Positions 36,064 to 44,361 of a stretch of DNA of 64,000 nt are shown here, in pieces (within the stretch, counting starts at the first letter, position 1; every line of letters starts with the position of its first letter). The position numbers and the translations under genes are program-made. Source of the stretch: Bradyrhizobium sp. ORS 285 (GTDB lineage: Bacteria; Pseudomonadota; Alphaproteobacteria; Rhizobiales; Xanthobacteraceae); NCBI RefSeq assembly GCF_900176205.1, contig NZ_LT859959.1:4361001-4425000 (forward strand), given 5' to 3'. The notes beneath the pieces were generated by a model that did not search any database, was not told the DNA's origin, and saw nothing but the letters and a program-made list of their open reading frames with translations.

Positions 36064-38307
36064 GTGCAGAGCAGCGTCGGGTCGCGGGCCTTTCAGAACG
36101 CACGGCTTCAGAAGCGCGCCAAGAAGCAGGCGGACGCGCTGTTGCCGGCGGCCGTGAAGGCCTATCGCGAGGGCCGCCATCAGGAGGCGCAGGCGCTGTG
36201 CCAGCAGATCCTGCAGGAGCTGCCGCAGCATTTCGGCGCCCTGCATCTGCTCGGCGTGTCCGAACGGGAGTGCGGCCGGTTCGATCAGGCCGTGCTGCTC
36301 CTGACGCGAGCGGTCGAGATCGACCCGCGCGCGGCGGACGCCCAGTCCGATCTCGGCGTCGCGCTGTCCCGGCTCGGCCGTCACGAGGACGCCCGCGCCC
36401 GCTTCGAGCGCGCCATCGCGCTCAAGCCGAACTTCCCGACCGCGCTCACCCATCTCGGCAATGCGCTGATGAGCCTGTTCCGTTTCGAGGAGGCGATCTC
36501 GGCGCATGACCGCGCCATTGCGCTGAAGCCCGACTATGCCGAGGCCTACGCCAATCGCGGCATGACGCTGCTGTTCACGAGCCGCCACGCTGAGGCCGGC
36601 CAGAACTTCGACCGCGCTCTCTCGCTGCAGCCGCGGTTGCTGTCCGCCCTGTTCGGCAAGGCCGTCGCCAGCACCTATCTGCGCGACTTCGACGCTGCAC
36701 TGGCCGCGCTGAATACGGCGCTGGCGATCAATCCGAATGCGGGTGCCGTGATCGCCCAGCGCGGGCGGGTGTATCAGGAGCTCGGCAAGTTCGAGCAGGC
36801 GGAGGCTGATTTCGACGCCGCGCTCGCGCGTGAGCCGCTTCTCGAAGCCGCCCTTTGCGGCAAGGCCACGGTCACACTCGCCAATGGCCATCTCGCGCAG
36901 GCGATCGCCGTCAGCAACAAGGTGCTGGCCCAGAACCCGAACTCGGAGCTCGCCTGGACCCTGCTCGGCGTCTGCGCCGCGGCGCAGGGCGACACCGCCA
37001 CGGCGATCGAGCATTACGACCGCGCGCTCGCGATCAACCCGCATCATGAGGACGCGATCACCAAGAAGATCTTCGCGCTGGATTTCCTGCCCGACGTGAC
37101 GGTCAAGCGCCTTCAGGCTGAGCGGAAATATTGGTGGGACGCGATCGGGTCACGCCTGCCACAGCGCTCGCTCGGCGCGCGGGATCTCGATCCGGATCGG
37201 CGGCTGGTCGTGGGCTACGTCTCGTCGGATTTCCGCGACCACTCGGCCGCTTTCGCCTTCATGCCCATCCTGCGCCACCACGATCACGCGAAGTTCGAGA
37301 TTATCGCTTATTCCTGCTCGCCGATGCAGGACGCCAAGACCGAGCTGTGCCGTGCGCTGGTCGATCGCTGGGTCGACGCCTCGCTGTGGAGCGACGACAA
37401 GCTCGCCGATCAGATCCAGGCCGACAAGGTCGACATCCTCGTCGACCTCTCCGGGCATTCCGCCGGCCACCGGCTCACACTGTTTGCGCGCAAGCCCGCC
37501 CCGATCCAGGTCTCGGCCGTCGGCAGCGTCACCGGGACGGGTCTGCCCGTGATGGATTATCTGCTGGCCGATCCCGTCGTGATTCCAGCCGCGGTCCGGC
37601 CGCTGTTTGCCGAGCGGATCTACGACTTGCCGTCGCTCATCACGATCGAACCGCCGCCTCCTGTTCCGCCGTCGCCGCTGCCGATGCTTCGGAACGGTTA
37701 CGTCACCTTCGGCGCGTTCAATCGCATCGACAAGCTGTCGGACCCGACGCTCAGTCTCTGGTCGAAGCTGATGGCTGCAACGCCGGGATCGATCATCGTC
37801 GTCAAGAACCATTCCATGGGCGATGCCCTGATGCGTGACCGATTGATCGCGCGCTTCGTCGCTCACGGCATTGCCGCGGACCGCGTTCGTTGTGAGGGAA
37901 AGACGACGCGCCAGGCCCATCTTGCAATGTTCGCCGATATCGACATCTCGCTCGATCCGTTCCCGCAGAATGGCGGCATCTCGACCTGGGAGTCGCTGCA
38001 AATGGGCGTACCCGTCGTCACCAAGCTCGGCAGCGGCCCCGCCGCTCGCGCCGGCGGAGCGATCGTCAAGGCGGTCGGCCTCGACGACTGGGTCGCCGAG
38101 GATGACGACGCCTATCTCGCCATCGCGCTGAAATTCTGCTCCCGGCCCGCAGAGCTCGCCGCGCTGCGCGCCCGTCTGACGGACCTGGTCTCGCATTCAG
38201 CCGCCGGAGACAACGCGCTCTACACGCAGCAGGTCGAACAGGGCTATCGCAAGTTCTGGCAGGACTACTGCGCACAAGCGACGGCCGGCGCGGGCGATCG
38301 GAATTAA
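36064..38307 (+). CDS. TPR-containing O-GlcNAc-transferase-like (GT41/SPINDLY) protein
   Basis: The protein has 747 residues. The N-terminal half (about 25-350) is made of TPR repeats such as FGALHLLGVSERECGRFDQAVLLLTRAVEIDP and YAEAYANRGMTLLFTSRHAEA. From about 375 the GT41 catalytic part begins with RLVVGYVSSDFRDHSAAFAF, and continues with VDILVDLSGHSAGHRLTLFARKPAPIQVS, YVTFGAFNRIDKLS, DISLDPFPQNGGISTWESLQMGVPVVT. These are the standard OGT motifs for UDP-sugar transfer to Ser/Thr of proteins. GTG 36064 is used, with GGAGG upstream. The acceptor protein is unknown; bacterial relatives are often linked to glycosylation of flagellin or other surface proteins, but no such gene is adjacent. Confidence 0.88.
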   Translation: MQSSVGSRAFQNARLQKRAKKQADALLPAAVKAYREGRHQEAQALCQQILQELPQHFGALHLLGVSERECGRFDQAVLLLTRAVEIDPRAADAQSDLGVALSRLGRHEDARARFERAIALKPNFPTALTHLGNALMSLFRFEEAISAHDRAIALKPDYAEAYANRGMTLLFTSRHAEAGQNFDRALSLQPRLLSALFGKAVASTYLRDFDAALAALNTALAINPNAGAVIAQRGRVYQELGKFEQAEADFDAALAREPLLEAALCGKATVTLANGHLAQAIAVSNKVLAQNPNSELAWTLLGVCAAAQGDTATAIEHYDRALAINPHHEDAITKKIFALDFLPDVTVKRLQAERKYWWDAIGSRLPQRSLGARDLDPDRRLVVGYVSSDFRDHSAAFAFMPILRHHDHAKFEIIAYSCSPMQDAKTELCRALVDRWVDASLWSDDKLADQIQADKVDILVDLSGHSAGHRLTLFARKPAPIQVSAVGSVTGTGLPVMDYLLADPVVIPAAVRPLFAERIYDLPSLITIEPPPPVPPSPLPMLRNGYVTFGAFNRIDKLSDPTLSLWSKLMAATPGSIIVVKNHSMGDALMRDRLIARFVAHGIAADRVRCEGKTTRQAHLAMFADIDISLDPFPQNGGISTWESLQMGVPVVTKLGSGPAARAGGAIVKAVGLDDWVAEDDDAYLAIALKFCSRPAELAALRARLTDLVSHSAAGDNALYTQQVEQGYRKFWQDYCAQATAGAGDRN

Positions 38308-38383
38308 CCCGCCATTCACCACGATGTTCACCCGCCCGGAACGATGCAATTTGCATCAAATTATCAGTTCAGGGAGACGGGAC

Positions 38384-38539
38384 ATGAGCAGACTGATGGA
38401 TCTCGAAGACCAGATTGCGCGGGCCGAACGGCTGCAGCGGAGCATCACCGATACGGTGACGATCGAGCGTCTCAGGCAGTTCGCGGCCGAGTGCCGCCGC
38501 GAGGCCGAACGGCTGTCGCACCACCGCCACGCAGCGTGA
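38384..38539 (+). CDS. Small helical protein, 51 residues, unknown function
   Basis: The sequence starts MSRLMDLEDQIARAERL, is almost entirely helical and highly charged, and ends in a His-rich tail (LSHHRHAA). AGGGAG seven bases upstream of ATG 38384 gives strong translation support. The gene lies 76 bases after the glycosyltransferase gene. No family was named, but its features look like a real small gene. Confidence 0.65.
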   Translation: MSRLMDLEDQIARAERLQRSITDTVTIERLRQFAAECRREAERLSHHRHAA

Positions 38540-38641
38540 GGCGCGGCGCGCGTCAGGATGGTCACCGCAGGCCCGCAGCGGACGCGGGGCGATTGGACAT
38601 TCGGAACTGTCTCAGCGAACGATCCTGCCGATGATTTTATC

Positions 38642-38727
38642 CGTCATGCCCGGGCTTGTCCCGGGCATCCACGCGGTTCTCAGCGCGCCGGACGACGTGG
38701 ATGGCCGGGACAAGCCCGGCCATGACG
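38642..38727. repeat. Palindromic element, CGTCATGCCCGGGCTTGTCC type
   Basis: Arms at 38642-38671 and 38698-38727 are reverse complements with two compensating differences in 30 bases, with a 26-base loop. It resembles a REP-like intergenic family different from the CGTCATTGCGAG type. It lies between the 51-residue gene and the SH3-type gene. Confidence 0.85.
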
Positions 38728-38802
38728 TTGTGGAGATGGACCAGCGCAAAACCTCGATCGTCATATGCAATCGTCATCGTCGCGGACGGCGCGCGCGGCC
38801 GC

Positions 38803-39309
38803 TCACGAGCAGGTCGTGACCATGTTGGTGCAGAGCTGCCGGGTCCAGCCGATGCCGGCCTTGACGCGGATCTTGGCGAATGGGCCGGAGCAGCCGAGCA
38901 GTTCGACCGTCTGATCGCCGCTCGCATGGGCGTCGAGCTTGGCGCTGGTGGCGACGGGATCACGATAGATCACCGCGCCGTTCTGCAGGCCGCCGACGCC
39001 GACAACCGCGCGGTGCATGAAGCCCCTGCCCTGGAAGATCACCGTCTCCTTGTCCTGATCGACATCGATGAGGACGGCACGGTCGATCTCGAACCAGTCG
39101 CCCTGCTGCGCCGTCAGGTGCACGACGATCCAACCATTGCTGGTCGGATTCTTCAGCGCCTTGAGCACCGTGCCGCCCGGCTCGGCGCGCACATTGGCGC
39201 CGTTCGGATCTGGATCGGTGATGTCGACCGCGACATTGCAGGCCTCGCGGCCAGCCGCAACCGCTCCGGACGTCGAGAGCAGCAGCAGCAACAAAATTCG
39301 TCCAAGCAT
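38803..39309 (-). CDS. Exported bacterial SH3-domain protein
   Basis: The protein has 168 residues with a signal peptide (hydrophobic run ending SGAVAAG). The core ITDPDPNGANVRAEPGGTVLKAL, then GDWFEIDRAVL, then LLGCSGPFAKIRVKAGIGWTRQLC matches a bacterial SH3 (SH3_3-like) fold, often used to bind cell-wall peptides. Several Cys (ACNV, LLGCSG, RQLCTNM, TTCS) suggest disulphides. It is probably periplasmic. The target is unknown. Confidence 0.75.
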   Translation of the reverse strand: MLGRILLLLLLSTSGAVAAGREACNVAVDITDPDPNGANVRAEPGGTVLKALKNPTSNGWIVVHLTAQQGDWFEIDRAVLIDVDQDKETVIFQGRGFMHRAVVGVGGLQNGAVIYRDPVATSAKLDAHASGDQTVELLGCSGPFAKIRVKAGIGWTRQLCTNMVTTCS

Positions 39310-39465
39310 TGCGGGACCCGGGTTGATGGTCTCTGTCCGGTTTGGTCGCTGTTGCCGCTGCGAAGTTCACCCGCCATTGGCCCGCTCTCGCGCACACAAA
39401 GGCGTGTCGTCCGGCTAAACGCGTGCTAATCGCCGCGTGCTCTTTGCGGAACGTCGAAAGCCTCC

Positions 39466-39915
39466 ATGCGTGAACGCCCCTCCTCGCGCCTGCTCGTCCT
39501 CGATCCCGAGGGTCGCCTGCTGCTGTTCAAGTTCGTGCATCTCGCCGGCGCGCTGGCCGGACAGGCGTTCTGGGCGACGCCGGGCGGCGGGCTTGATCCG
39601 GGCGAGAGCTACGAGGCCGCGGCGTGCCGGGAGATGTTCGAGGAGACCGGCATCCGCATCGATCATCCCGGGCCTGAGATCGCGCAGCGAGCGGTGATCT
39701 TCACGCTGGTCGACGGCGAAGAGGTCAGCGCGGACGAGCGTTACTTCCTCATCAAGGTCGCGCAGGCCGAGCTCTCGTCGATGCATTGGACCGAGCTCGA
39801 GCGCGCGGCGATCGCCGCGCAACGCTGGTGGCAGAGGGACGAACTGGCGGCGACGTCCGACCAGGTGTTTCCCGAGGACATCGTCGAGATGCTGACGCGC
39901 GCCGGGGTCTGGTAA
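39466..39915 (+). CDS. NUDIX hydrolase
   Basis: The protein has 149 residues. The Nudix box is complete: GGGLDPGESYEAAACREMFEETGI matches G-x5-E-x7-REUxEExGU, which binds Mg and hydrolyses nucleoside diphosphates linked to another group. The substrate is not predictable. The gene is monocistronic. It is convergent with the dioxygenase gene, with 13 bases between the stops. Confidence 0.92.
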   Translation: MRERPSSRLLVLDPEGRLLLFKFVHLAGALAGQAFWATPGGGLDPGESYEAAACREMFEETGIRIDHPGPEIAQRAVIFTLVDGEEVSADERYFLIKVAQAELSSMHWTELERAAIAAQRWWQRDELAATSDQVFPEDIVEMLTRAGVW

Positions 39916-39928
39916 GGCAAGCGCGCCG

Positions 39929-40846
39929 TCAGAGCCGCCCACCGGCAAGTGCCGCGGCGCGCGGGCGGCCGACATCCTCGAGTGCCGGCGGCATCGGCGA
40001 GACCGGAAACACCGCGTTGATCTGGCCCGTCCCCGAGGATGGGAAGAACGGCGTCACCACCTCGACGCCGCGGTCGTAATGGTTCCAGCCGAGCGCACCG
40101 AGCAGCATGGCGGTGTCGTGCATGAAGCCCTCGCCATGGCCCTTGCTGGCATATTCCGGCAGCATGTCGCAGAAGTCGGGCCACTCGCCCTGCTCCCACA
40201 TCTGGATCACCTCGTGGTCGAGCCGCTCCAGGAACGGGCTGAACATCTTGTCGCGATATTCGTCGGCCGTGCCGTTCTGGGCGAAGCGATGGCTGAGGGA
40301 GCCCGAGGCGAAGAACGCGACCGTGCCGTCATAATAGTCCTCGACCGCGCGGCGGAACGCCCAGCCGAGCTTGGCGCTGTCGGCGAGATAATGCGAGGTG
40401 CACAGCGCCGACACCGACACCACCTTGAAGTGGCGGTCGGGGTTCATGTAGCGCATCGGCACCAGCGTGCCGTATTCCAGCGCCAGCGAGGTCGCGTCAT
40501 GCGCCATGGTCGCCACGCCATGCGCGTTGGCGCCGTTGGCCAGGATGTGGCCGAGCTCCGGATTGCCGTCGTATTCATACGTCATGTTCGCGATGAAGTG
40601 CGGCAGCTCGTTGGAGGTATAGAGCCCCTGGAAATGCGGCGCGCAATTGATGTGATAGCCGGCATTGACCAGCCAATGCGTGTCGAACACGACGATGGTG
40701 TCGACGCCGGCCTCGCGGCAGCGCCGGCCGATCTCGAGATGGCCGTCGATCGCCGACTGCCGCTTGCCCTTGGCCGGGCCATCGAGCTCGCTGAGATACA
40801 TCGACGGCACATGTGTGATCTTCGCCGCCAGCGCGAGCTTGCCCAT
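39929..40846 (-). CDS. Class III extradiol ring-cleavage dioxygenase (HpaD/LigB-like)
   Basis: The protein has 305 residues. It matches the LigB-type extradiol dioxygenases, with the conserved starts AAKITHVPSMYLSEL and VVFDTHWLVNAGYHINCAPHFQG carrying iron-ligand His residues, and GSLSHRFAQNG with another catalytic His. The closest described role is 3,4-dihydroxyphenylacetate 2,3-dioxygenase. AAGGAG seven bases upstream supports ATG 40846. No other homoprotocatechuate pathway gene is adjacent, so the pathway assignment is tentative. Confidence 0.88.
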   Translation of the reverse strand: MGKLALAAKITHVPSMYLSELDGPAKGKRQSAIDGHLEIGRRCREAGVDTIVVFDTHWLVNAGYHINCAPHFQGLYTSNELPHFIANMTYEYDGNPELGHILANGANAHGVATMAHDATSLALEYGTLVPMRYMNPDRHFKVVSVSALCTSHYLADSAKLGWAFRRAVEDYYDGTVAFFASGSLSHRFAQNGTADEYRDKMFSPFLERLDHEVIQMWEQGEWPDFCDMLPEYASKGHGEGFMHDTAMLLGALGWNHYDRGVEVVTPFFPSSGTGQINAVFPVSPMPPALEDVGRPRAAALAGGRL

Positions 40847-40928
40847 CCCTCGTCTCCTTCCGATCGTTCCCCGGCCTGACAGCGCCGGACATTTTGCTTG
40901 GGCGGCAGATTACCCCTCCAGCCAGACG

Positions 40929-40954
40929 AAAAAAAGGGCCGCAATCGCGGCCCT
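40929..40954 (-). terminator. Rho-independent terminator downstream of hsp20
   Basis: Read leftward, AGGGCCGC-GATT-GCGGCCCT forms a perfect 8-bp GC-rich stem with a four-base loop, followed directly by seven T. It lies 63 bases after the Hsp20 stop codon. Confidence 0.9.
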
Positions 40955-41016
40955 CCCTGAGCGTCCGAACCATCTGCTGTCCCATGATCCTGGGACAGCG
41001 CGCGCGGCTGCGCGGC

Positions 41017-41538
41017 TCACGCCGCCTTGATGTCGATGGTCTTGGCGGCCTTCTGCACCTCCGGCTTCTTGGGCAGGGTCACCTTGAGCACGCCCTGTTT
41101 GAACACCGCCTCGATCTTGTCGGTGTCGACGCCGTCAGGGATCTGGAAGGAACGCTCGAACGAGCCGAAGCTGCGCTCGCGGACGTAATAGTCCTTCTTC
41201 TTCTCCTCCTTGTCCTCCGACTTCTCGCCCTTGATCGACAGCACGCCGCTGGCGACCTTCACCTCGACATTCTTCTCGTCGAGTCCGGGCAGCTCCGCCG
41301 TGACCTCGTAGGCATTGTCGTGCTCGGCGACGTCGACCGCCGGCGCCACGGCAAACGATCTCGCGCGCGCAAGGCCCGGCAGTTGGTCGAACAGCGACGG
41401 GGTGCGCCAGACTCCGCCGTGGAAGTCCTCGAACACGCGATCGATCTCGCGGCGCAGGTTCTCGAACGGCCGCCATCCCTGCAAGGATGGCGCATTCGCC
41501 TTGTCGGTGTTGACGGGCAGCTTGGTGGGTTCAGCCAT
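41017..41538 (-). CDS. Hsp20 family small heat-shock protein
   Basis: The protein has 173 residues. The alpha-crystallin domain spans about 65-165: VAPAVDVAEHDNAYEVTAELPGLDEKNVEVKVASGVLSIKGEK, then RSFGSFERSFQIPDGVD, then AVFKQGVLKVTLPK (the usual GVL motif). It holds unfolding proteins in a refoldable state. GGAGG eight bases upstream fixes ATG 41538. No ROSE-type thermosensor was recognised in its leader, but a possible RpoH-like promoter is present. A good terminator follows the gene. Confidence 0.93.
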   Translation of the reverse strand: MAEPTKLPVNTDKANAPSLQGWRPFENLRREIDRVFEDFHGGVWRTPSLFDQLPGLARARSFAVAPAVDVAEHDNAYEVTAELPGLDEKNVEVKVASGVLSIKGEKSEDKEEKKKDYYVRERSFGSFERSFQIPDGVDTDKIEAVFKQGVLKVTLPKKPEVQKAAKTIDIKAA

Positions 41539-41643
41539 GATGTCATCCTCCTGCTTCACGCGAGGATCGGCTCTTCAGCGGCATGAGCGGCCGGTTCACA
41601 GCGCGATATCGGCCGCATCCGCTCCCTCGCGCTTGACGGGAAG

Positions 41644-41670
41644 AATATACCGGGCACACGGCCGTTCCAG
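41644..41670 (-). promoter_or_regulatory. Possible heat-shock (RpoH-like) promoter of hsp20
   Basis: Read leftward, CTGGAA is followed after 15 bases by TATATT, about 105-130 bases upstream of the Hsp20 start. This is similar to the CTTGAA/CCATAT spacing of rhizobial RpoH promoters but not an exact match. It is a weak call. Confidence 0.3.
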
Positions 41671-41985
41671 ATTGATCGCGATCAAATCGCCGCGCGCTCG
41701 CCCTCGCCGTCGTTCAATCGATCAGCCCGCGCGCAAAGCTGAAGCAGCCCTTAAAAATGGTAAACCGAACGTAAACCGGAGCAGCTCGCGCGACGCTTTA
41801 GCAAAGCCTGCAGAAAGCGTTACGTCCCAATGCGTTACGCGCAGTTGAGGAACCGCGCTTGCAGCGCAGGGCAGCATCCTCCCACGCCGCGGAAGGCAGG
41901 CCATGCGTTCATCATGATGAGCGGTTTAACAAATTGTCCAGTCAGAGCGGCGAAGGTGTCGGCGCAACAATTCACCACAGGTTTC

Positions 41986-43740
41986 ATGACCGTGACATCC
42001 TTCGGACGCGTGATCTCGGTGCGAGGCTCCCAGGCCCGCGTCGGCATTCTGTCGACACAGCAGATGACCGTCTCCGACATCCGCGCGACAGTCGGCCGCT
42101 TCATCAGCATTCGCTGCCCCAGCGCCACCATCATCGCCATCATCACCGAGGTCACCAGCGAGGACCTTTCGCAGGCCAGCGAGTACGTCGCGACCGCGTC
42201 GGTGGACCTGCTCGGCGAGATTCTCGGCCCCGCCGAGAAGCCGAAGTTCCAGCGCGGCGTCACCCATTATCCGACCATCGGCGACGCCGTGGACATGATC
42301 ACCAGCCAGGAGCTGCGCACGATCTACACGCCGACCGCCGGCGACCACATCGACATCGGCGCGCTGCAGCAGGACACCTCGGTGCGCGCCTGCGTCAATG
42401 TCGAGGAAATGCTGTCGAAGCACTTCGCGGTGCTCGGCTCGACCGGCGTCGGTAAATCGACCGGCGTGTCGCTGCTGCTCAACGAGATCCTCAAAGCGCG
42501 ACCCAACCTGCGCATCTTCCTGCTCGACGTCCACAACGAATATGGCCGCTGCTTCGGCGACAAGGCGCTGGTCCTGAACCCGCGCAATCTGAAGCTGCCG
42601 TTCTGGCTGTTCAATTTCGAGGAGATCGTCGACGTCCTGTTCGGCGGCCGTCCGGGCGTGCCGGAGGAGCTCGACATTCTCGCCGAGGTGATCCCGCTGG
42701 CGAAGGGCATCTACACCCAGTACCAGAACACGGACCGCATCGGCCTGAAGCGCATCGATCCGAAGACGGTGGGCTACACGGTCGATACGCCGGTGCCCTA
42801 CCGCCTCGTCGACCTGATCAACCTGATCGACGAGCGCATGGGCAAGCTCGAGAACCGCTCCTCGCGCATCATCTATCACAAGCTGATCTCGCGCATCGAG
42901 ACCGTCCGCAACGACCCGCGCTACGCCTTCATGTTCGACAACGCCAATGTCGGCGGCGACACCATGGCCGAGGTCATCAGCCATCTGTTCCGCCTGCCCG
43001 CCAACGGCCGGCCGATGACCGTGATGCAGCTCGCCGGCTTCCCGGCCGAGGTGGTCGACTCCGTGGTCTCGGTGGTCTGCCGCATGGCGTTCGATTTCGG
43101 CCTCTGGAGCGATGGCGTCTCGCCGCTGCTGTTCGTCTGCGAGGAAGCGCACCGCTACGCCTCCGCAGACCGCTCGATCGGCTTCGGCCCGACCCGCAAG
43201 GCGATCTCGCGCATCGCCAAGGAAGGCCGCAAATACGGCGTCTATCTCGGTCTGATCACGCAGCGTCCGGCCGAGCTCGACGCCACCATCATCTCCCAGT
43301 GCAACACGCTGTTCACGATGCGCCTCGCCAACGAGCGCGACCAGTCGCTGCTGCGCTCGGCGGTGTCGGACGCCGCCGCCAACCTGCTCTCCTTCGTGCC
43401 CTCGCTCGGCACCCGCGAGGTGCTGGCGTTCGGCGAAGGCGTCGCGCTGCCGACCCGGCTGCGCTTCAAGGAGGTGCCGCCGCATCAGATGCCGCGCAGC
43501 GAGGCGACCATCGCCACGGTGCGCTCGGTCAATGCCGGCCACGACATGCATTTCGTCAGCGCGGTGCTGGAGCGCTGGCGTGGCGCCACATCGAGCCGCG
43601 ACGCCGCAAATGGCGACGGCGGCATGAGCGTGGGCAGCGATCGCGGCAGCCTGCCGAACTCGCTGGACGCCCCGATGCTGCAGCCGTCGATGGGCCTCGA
43701 TCCGGACCGGTTCTCGCTGCTCAAGAAGCCGCTGCGCTAA
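41986..43740 (+). CDS. HerA/FtsK-superfamily ATPase (DUF87)
   Basis: The protein has 584 residues from ATG 41986. Starts at 41914/41917 or 41830 would add a non-conserved leader. An N-terminal beta-barrel (HAS-barrel-like) segment begins TVTSFGRVISVRGSQARVGI. Walker A GSTGVGKST (Lys157), LRIFLLDVHNEYGR, Walker B PLLFVCEEAHRY and the arginine region SRIAKEGRKYGVYLGLITQRPAEL are typical of HerA-type hexameric DNA-pumping ATPases. HerA partners such as NurA were not found nearby. The role in DNA processing is inferred. It stands alone between unrelated genes. Confidence 0.88.
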   Translation: MTVTSFGRVISVRGSQARVGILSTQQMTVSDIRATVGRFISIRCPSATIIAIITEVTSEDLSQASEYVATASVDLLGEILGPAEKPKFQRGVTHYPTIGDAVDMITSQELRTIYTPTAGDHIDIGALQQDTSVRACVNVEEMLSKHFAVLGSTGVGKSTGVSLLLNEILKARPNLRIFLLDVHNEYGRCFGDKALVLNPRNLKLPFWLFNFEEIVDVLFGGRPGVPEELDILAEVIPLAKGIYTQYQNTDRIGLKRIDPKTVGYTVDTPVPYRLVDLINLIDERMGKLENRSSRIIYHKLISRIETVRNDPRYAFMFDNANVGGDTMAEVISHLFRLPANGRPMTVMQLAGFPAEVVDSVVSVVCRMAFDFGLWSDGVSPLLFVCEEAHRYASADRSIGFGPTRKAISRIAKEGRKYGVYLGLITQRPAELDATIISQCNTLFTMRLANERDQSLLRSAVSDAAANLLSFVPSLGTREVLAFGEGVALPTRLRFKEVPPHQMPRSEATIATVRSVNAGHDMHFVSAVLERWRGATSSRDAANGDGGMSVGSDRGSLPNSLDAPMLQPSMGLDPDRFSLLKKPLR

Positions 43741-43826
43741 CCCTCCCGAACCTTCGAAGACGGAATGCTGGCGGCCGTTTCCCGGCCGACTGGCTCGGGA
43801 ACTTGCGCCCAAAGACGTGTGAGCAA

Positions 43827-43842
43827 ATAGATTGCAAGCTAT
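43827..43842. promoter_or_regulatory. 16-bp palindrome, candidate MarR operator
   Basis: ATAG-A-TTGCAA-G-CTAT is symmetrical except for one base pair in each arm. It is centred about 32 bases upstream of the marR ATG. TTGC/GCAA cores are frequent in MarR-family operators. It is well placed for autoregulation of the following operon. Confidence 0.7.
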
Positions 43843-43866
43843 CAATTCTATTCCTATCTATTGGCC

Positions 43867-44361
43867 ATGCCCTCCGTTCCCCCGAATTTTGCCGCGGAAA
43901 TCGGCCTCCTCGTCGCCCGCGTCGCGCGGCTGTGGCGCCGCGAGGCCGATCAGGCGCTGGCCGATCACGGCCTGTCGCAGGCGACCGCCCACCCGCTGCG
44001 GGCGCTCGCCAGGCACGGCACCGACGGCAAGGGCATCCGCCAGGGTGCGCTTGCCGAGGACGTCGGCATCGAGGGCCCGTCGCTGGTCCGCCTGATCGAC
44101 CTGCTCCAGGCCGAGAAGCTGGTGGAGCGCCGCGAGGATCCGAGCGATCGCCGCGCCAAGACGCTGCATCTCACCGCCAAGGGCGCATCCAAGGCCACGG
44201 AGATCGAAGGCGTGCTGCGGGATGTCCGCGAGGATCTGCTGAAAGGCATTCCGGCTGAGGACCTCGCGACCGCCTACGACGTTTTGCATCGCATCGAGCA
44301 GCGCATGACGCGGCTGCACGAGGCCATTCCGCCCGATGCTGGTCCCGCAGGCGAGCCATGA
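43867..44361 (+). CDS. MarR-family regulator of aromatic-acid efflux operon
   Basis: The protein has 164 residues. Winged-helix motif IRQGALAEDVGIEGPSLVRLIDLLQAEKLVERREDPSDRRAKTLHLTAKG with the DxRxxR wing. ATG 43867 is preferred over the TTG at 43861. Its stop overlaps the FUSC gene's ATG by four bases, so the regulator is the first gene of the operon it likely represses. Ligand unknown; aromatic acids are plausible from the pump type. Confidence 0.93.
   Translation: MPSVPPNFAAEIGLLVARVARLWRREADQALADHGLSQATAHPLRALARHGTDGKGIRQGALAEDVGIEGPSLVRLIDLLQAEKLVERREDPSDRRAKTLHLTAKGASKATEIEGVLRDVREDLLKGIPAEDLATAYDVLHRIEQRMTRLHEAIPPDAGPAGEP

Noticed and set aside
35493..36103. Leftward frames across the tRNA-Gln region
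   Set aside because: They run through the tRNA in antisense and have composition of non-coding DNA.
41539..41670. ROSE-type RNA thermometer before hsp20
   Set aside because: The conserved ROSE core pairing with the Shine-Dalgarno was not found in the leader.
41926..43845. Open frame of 639 codons on the minus strand
   Set aside because: Antisense to the HerA-like ATPase gene; no domain, no ribosome-binding site.
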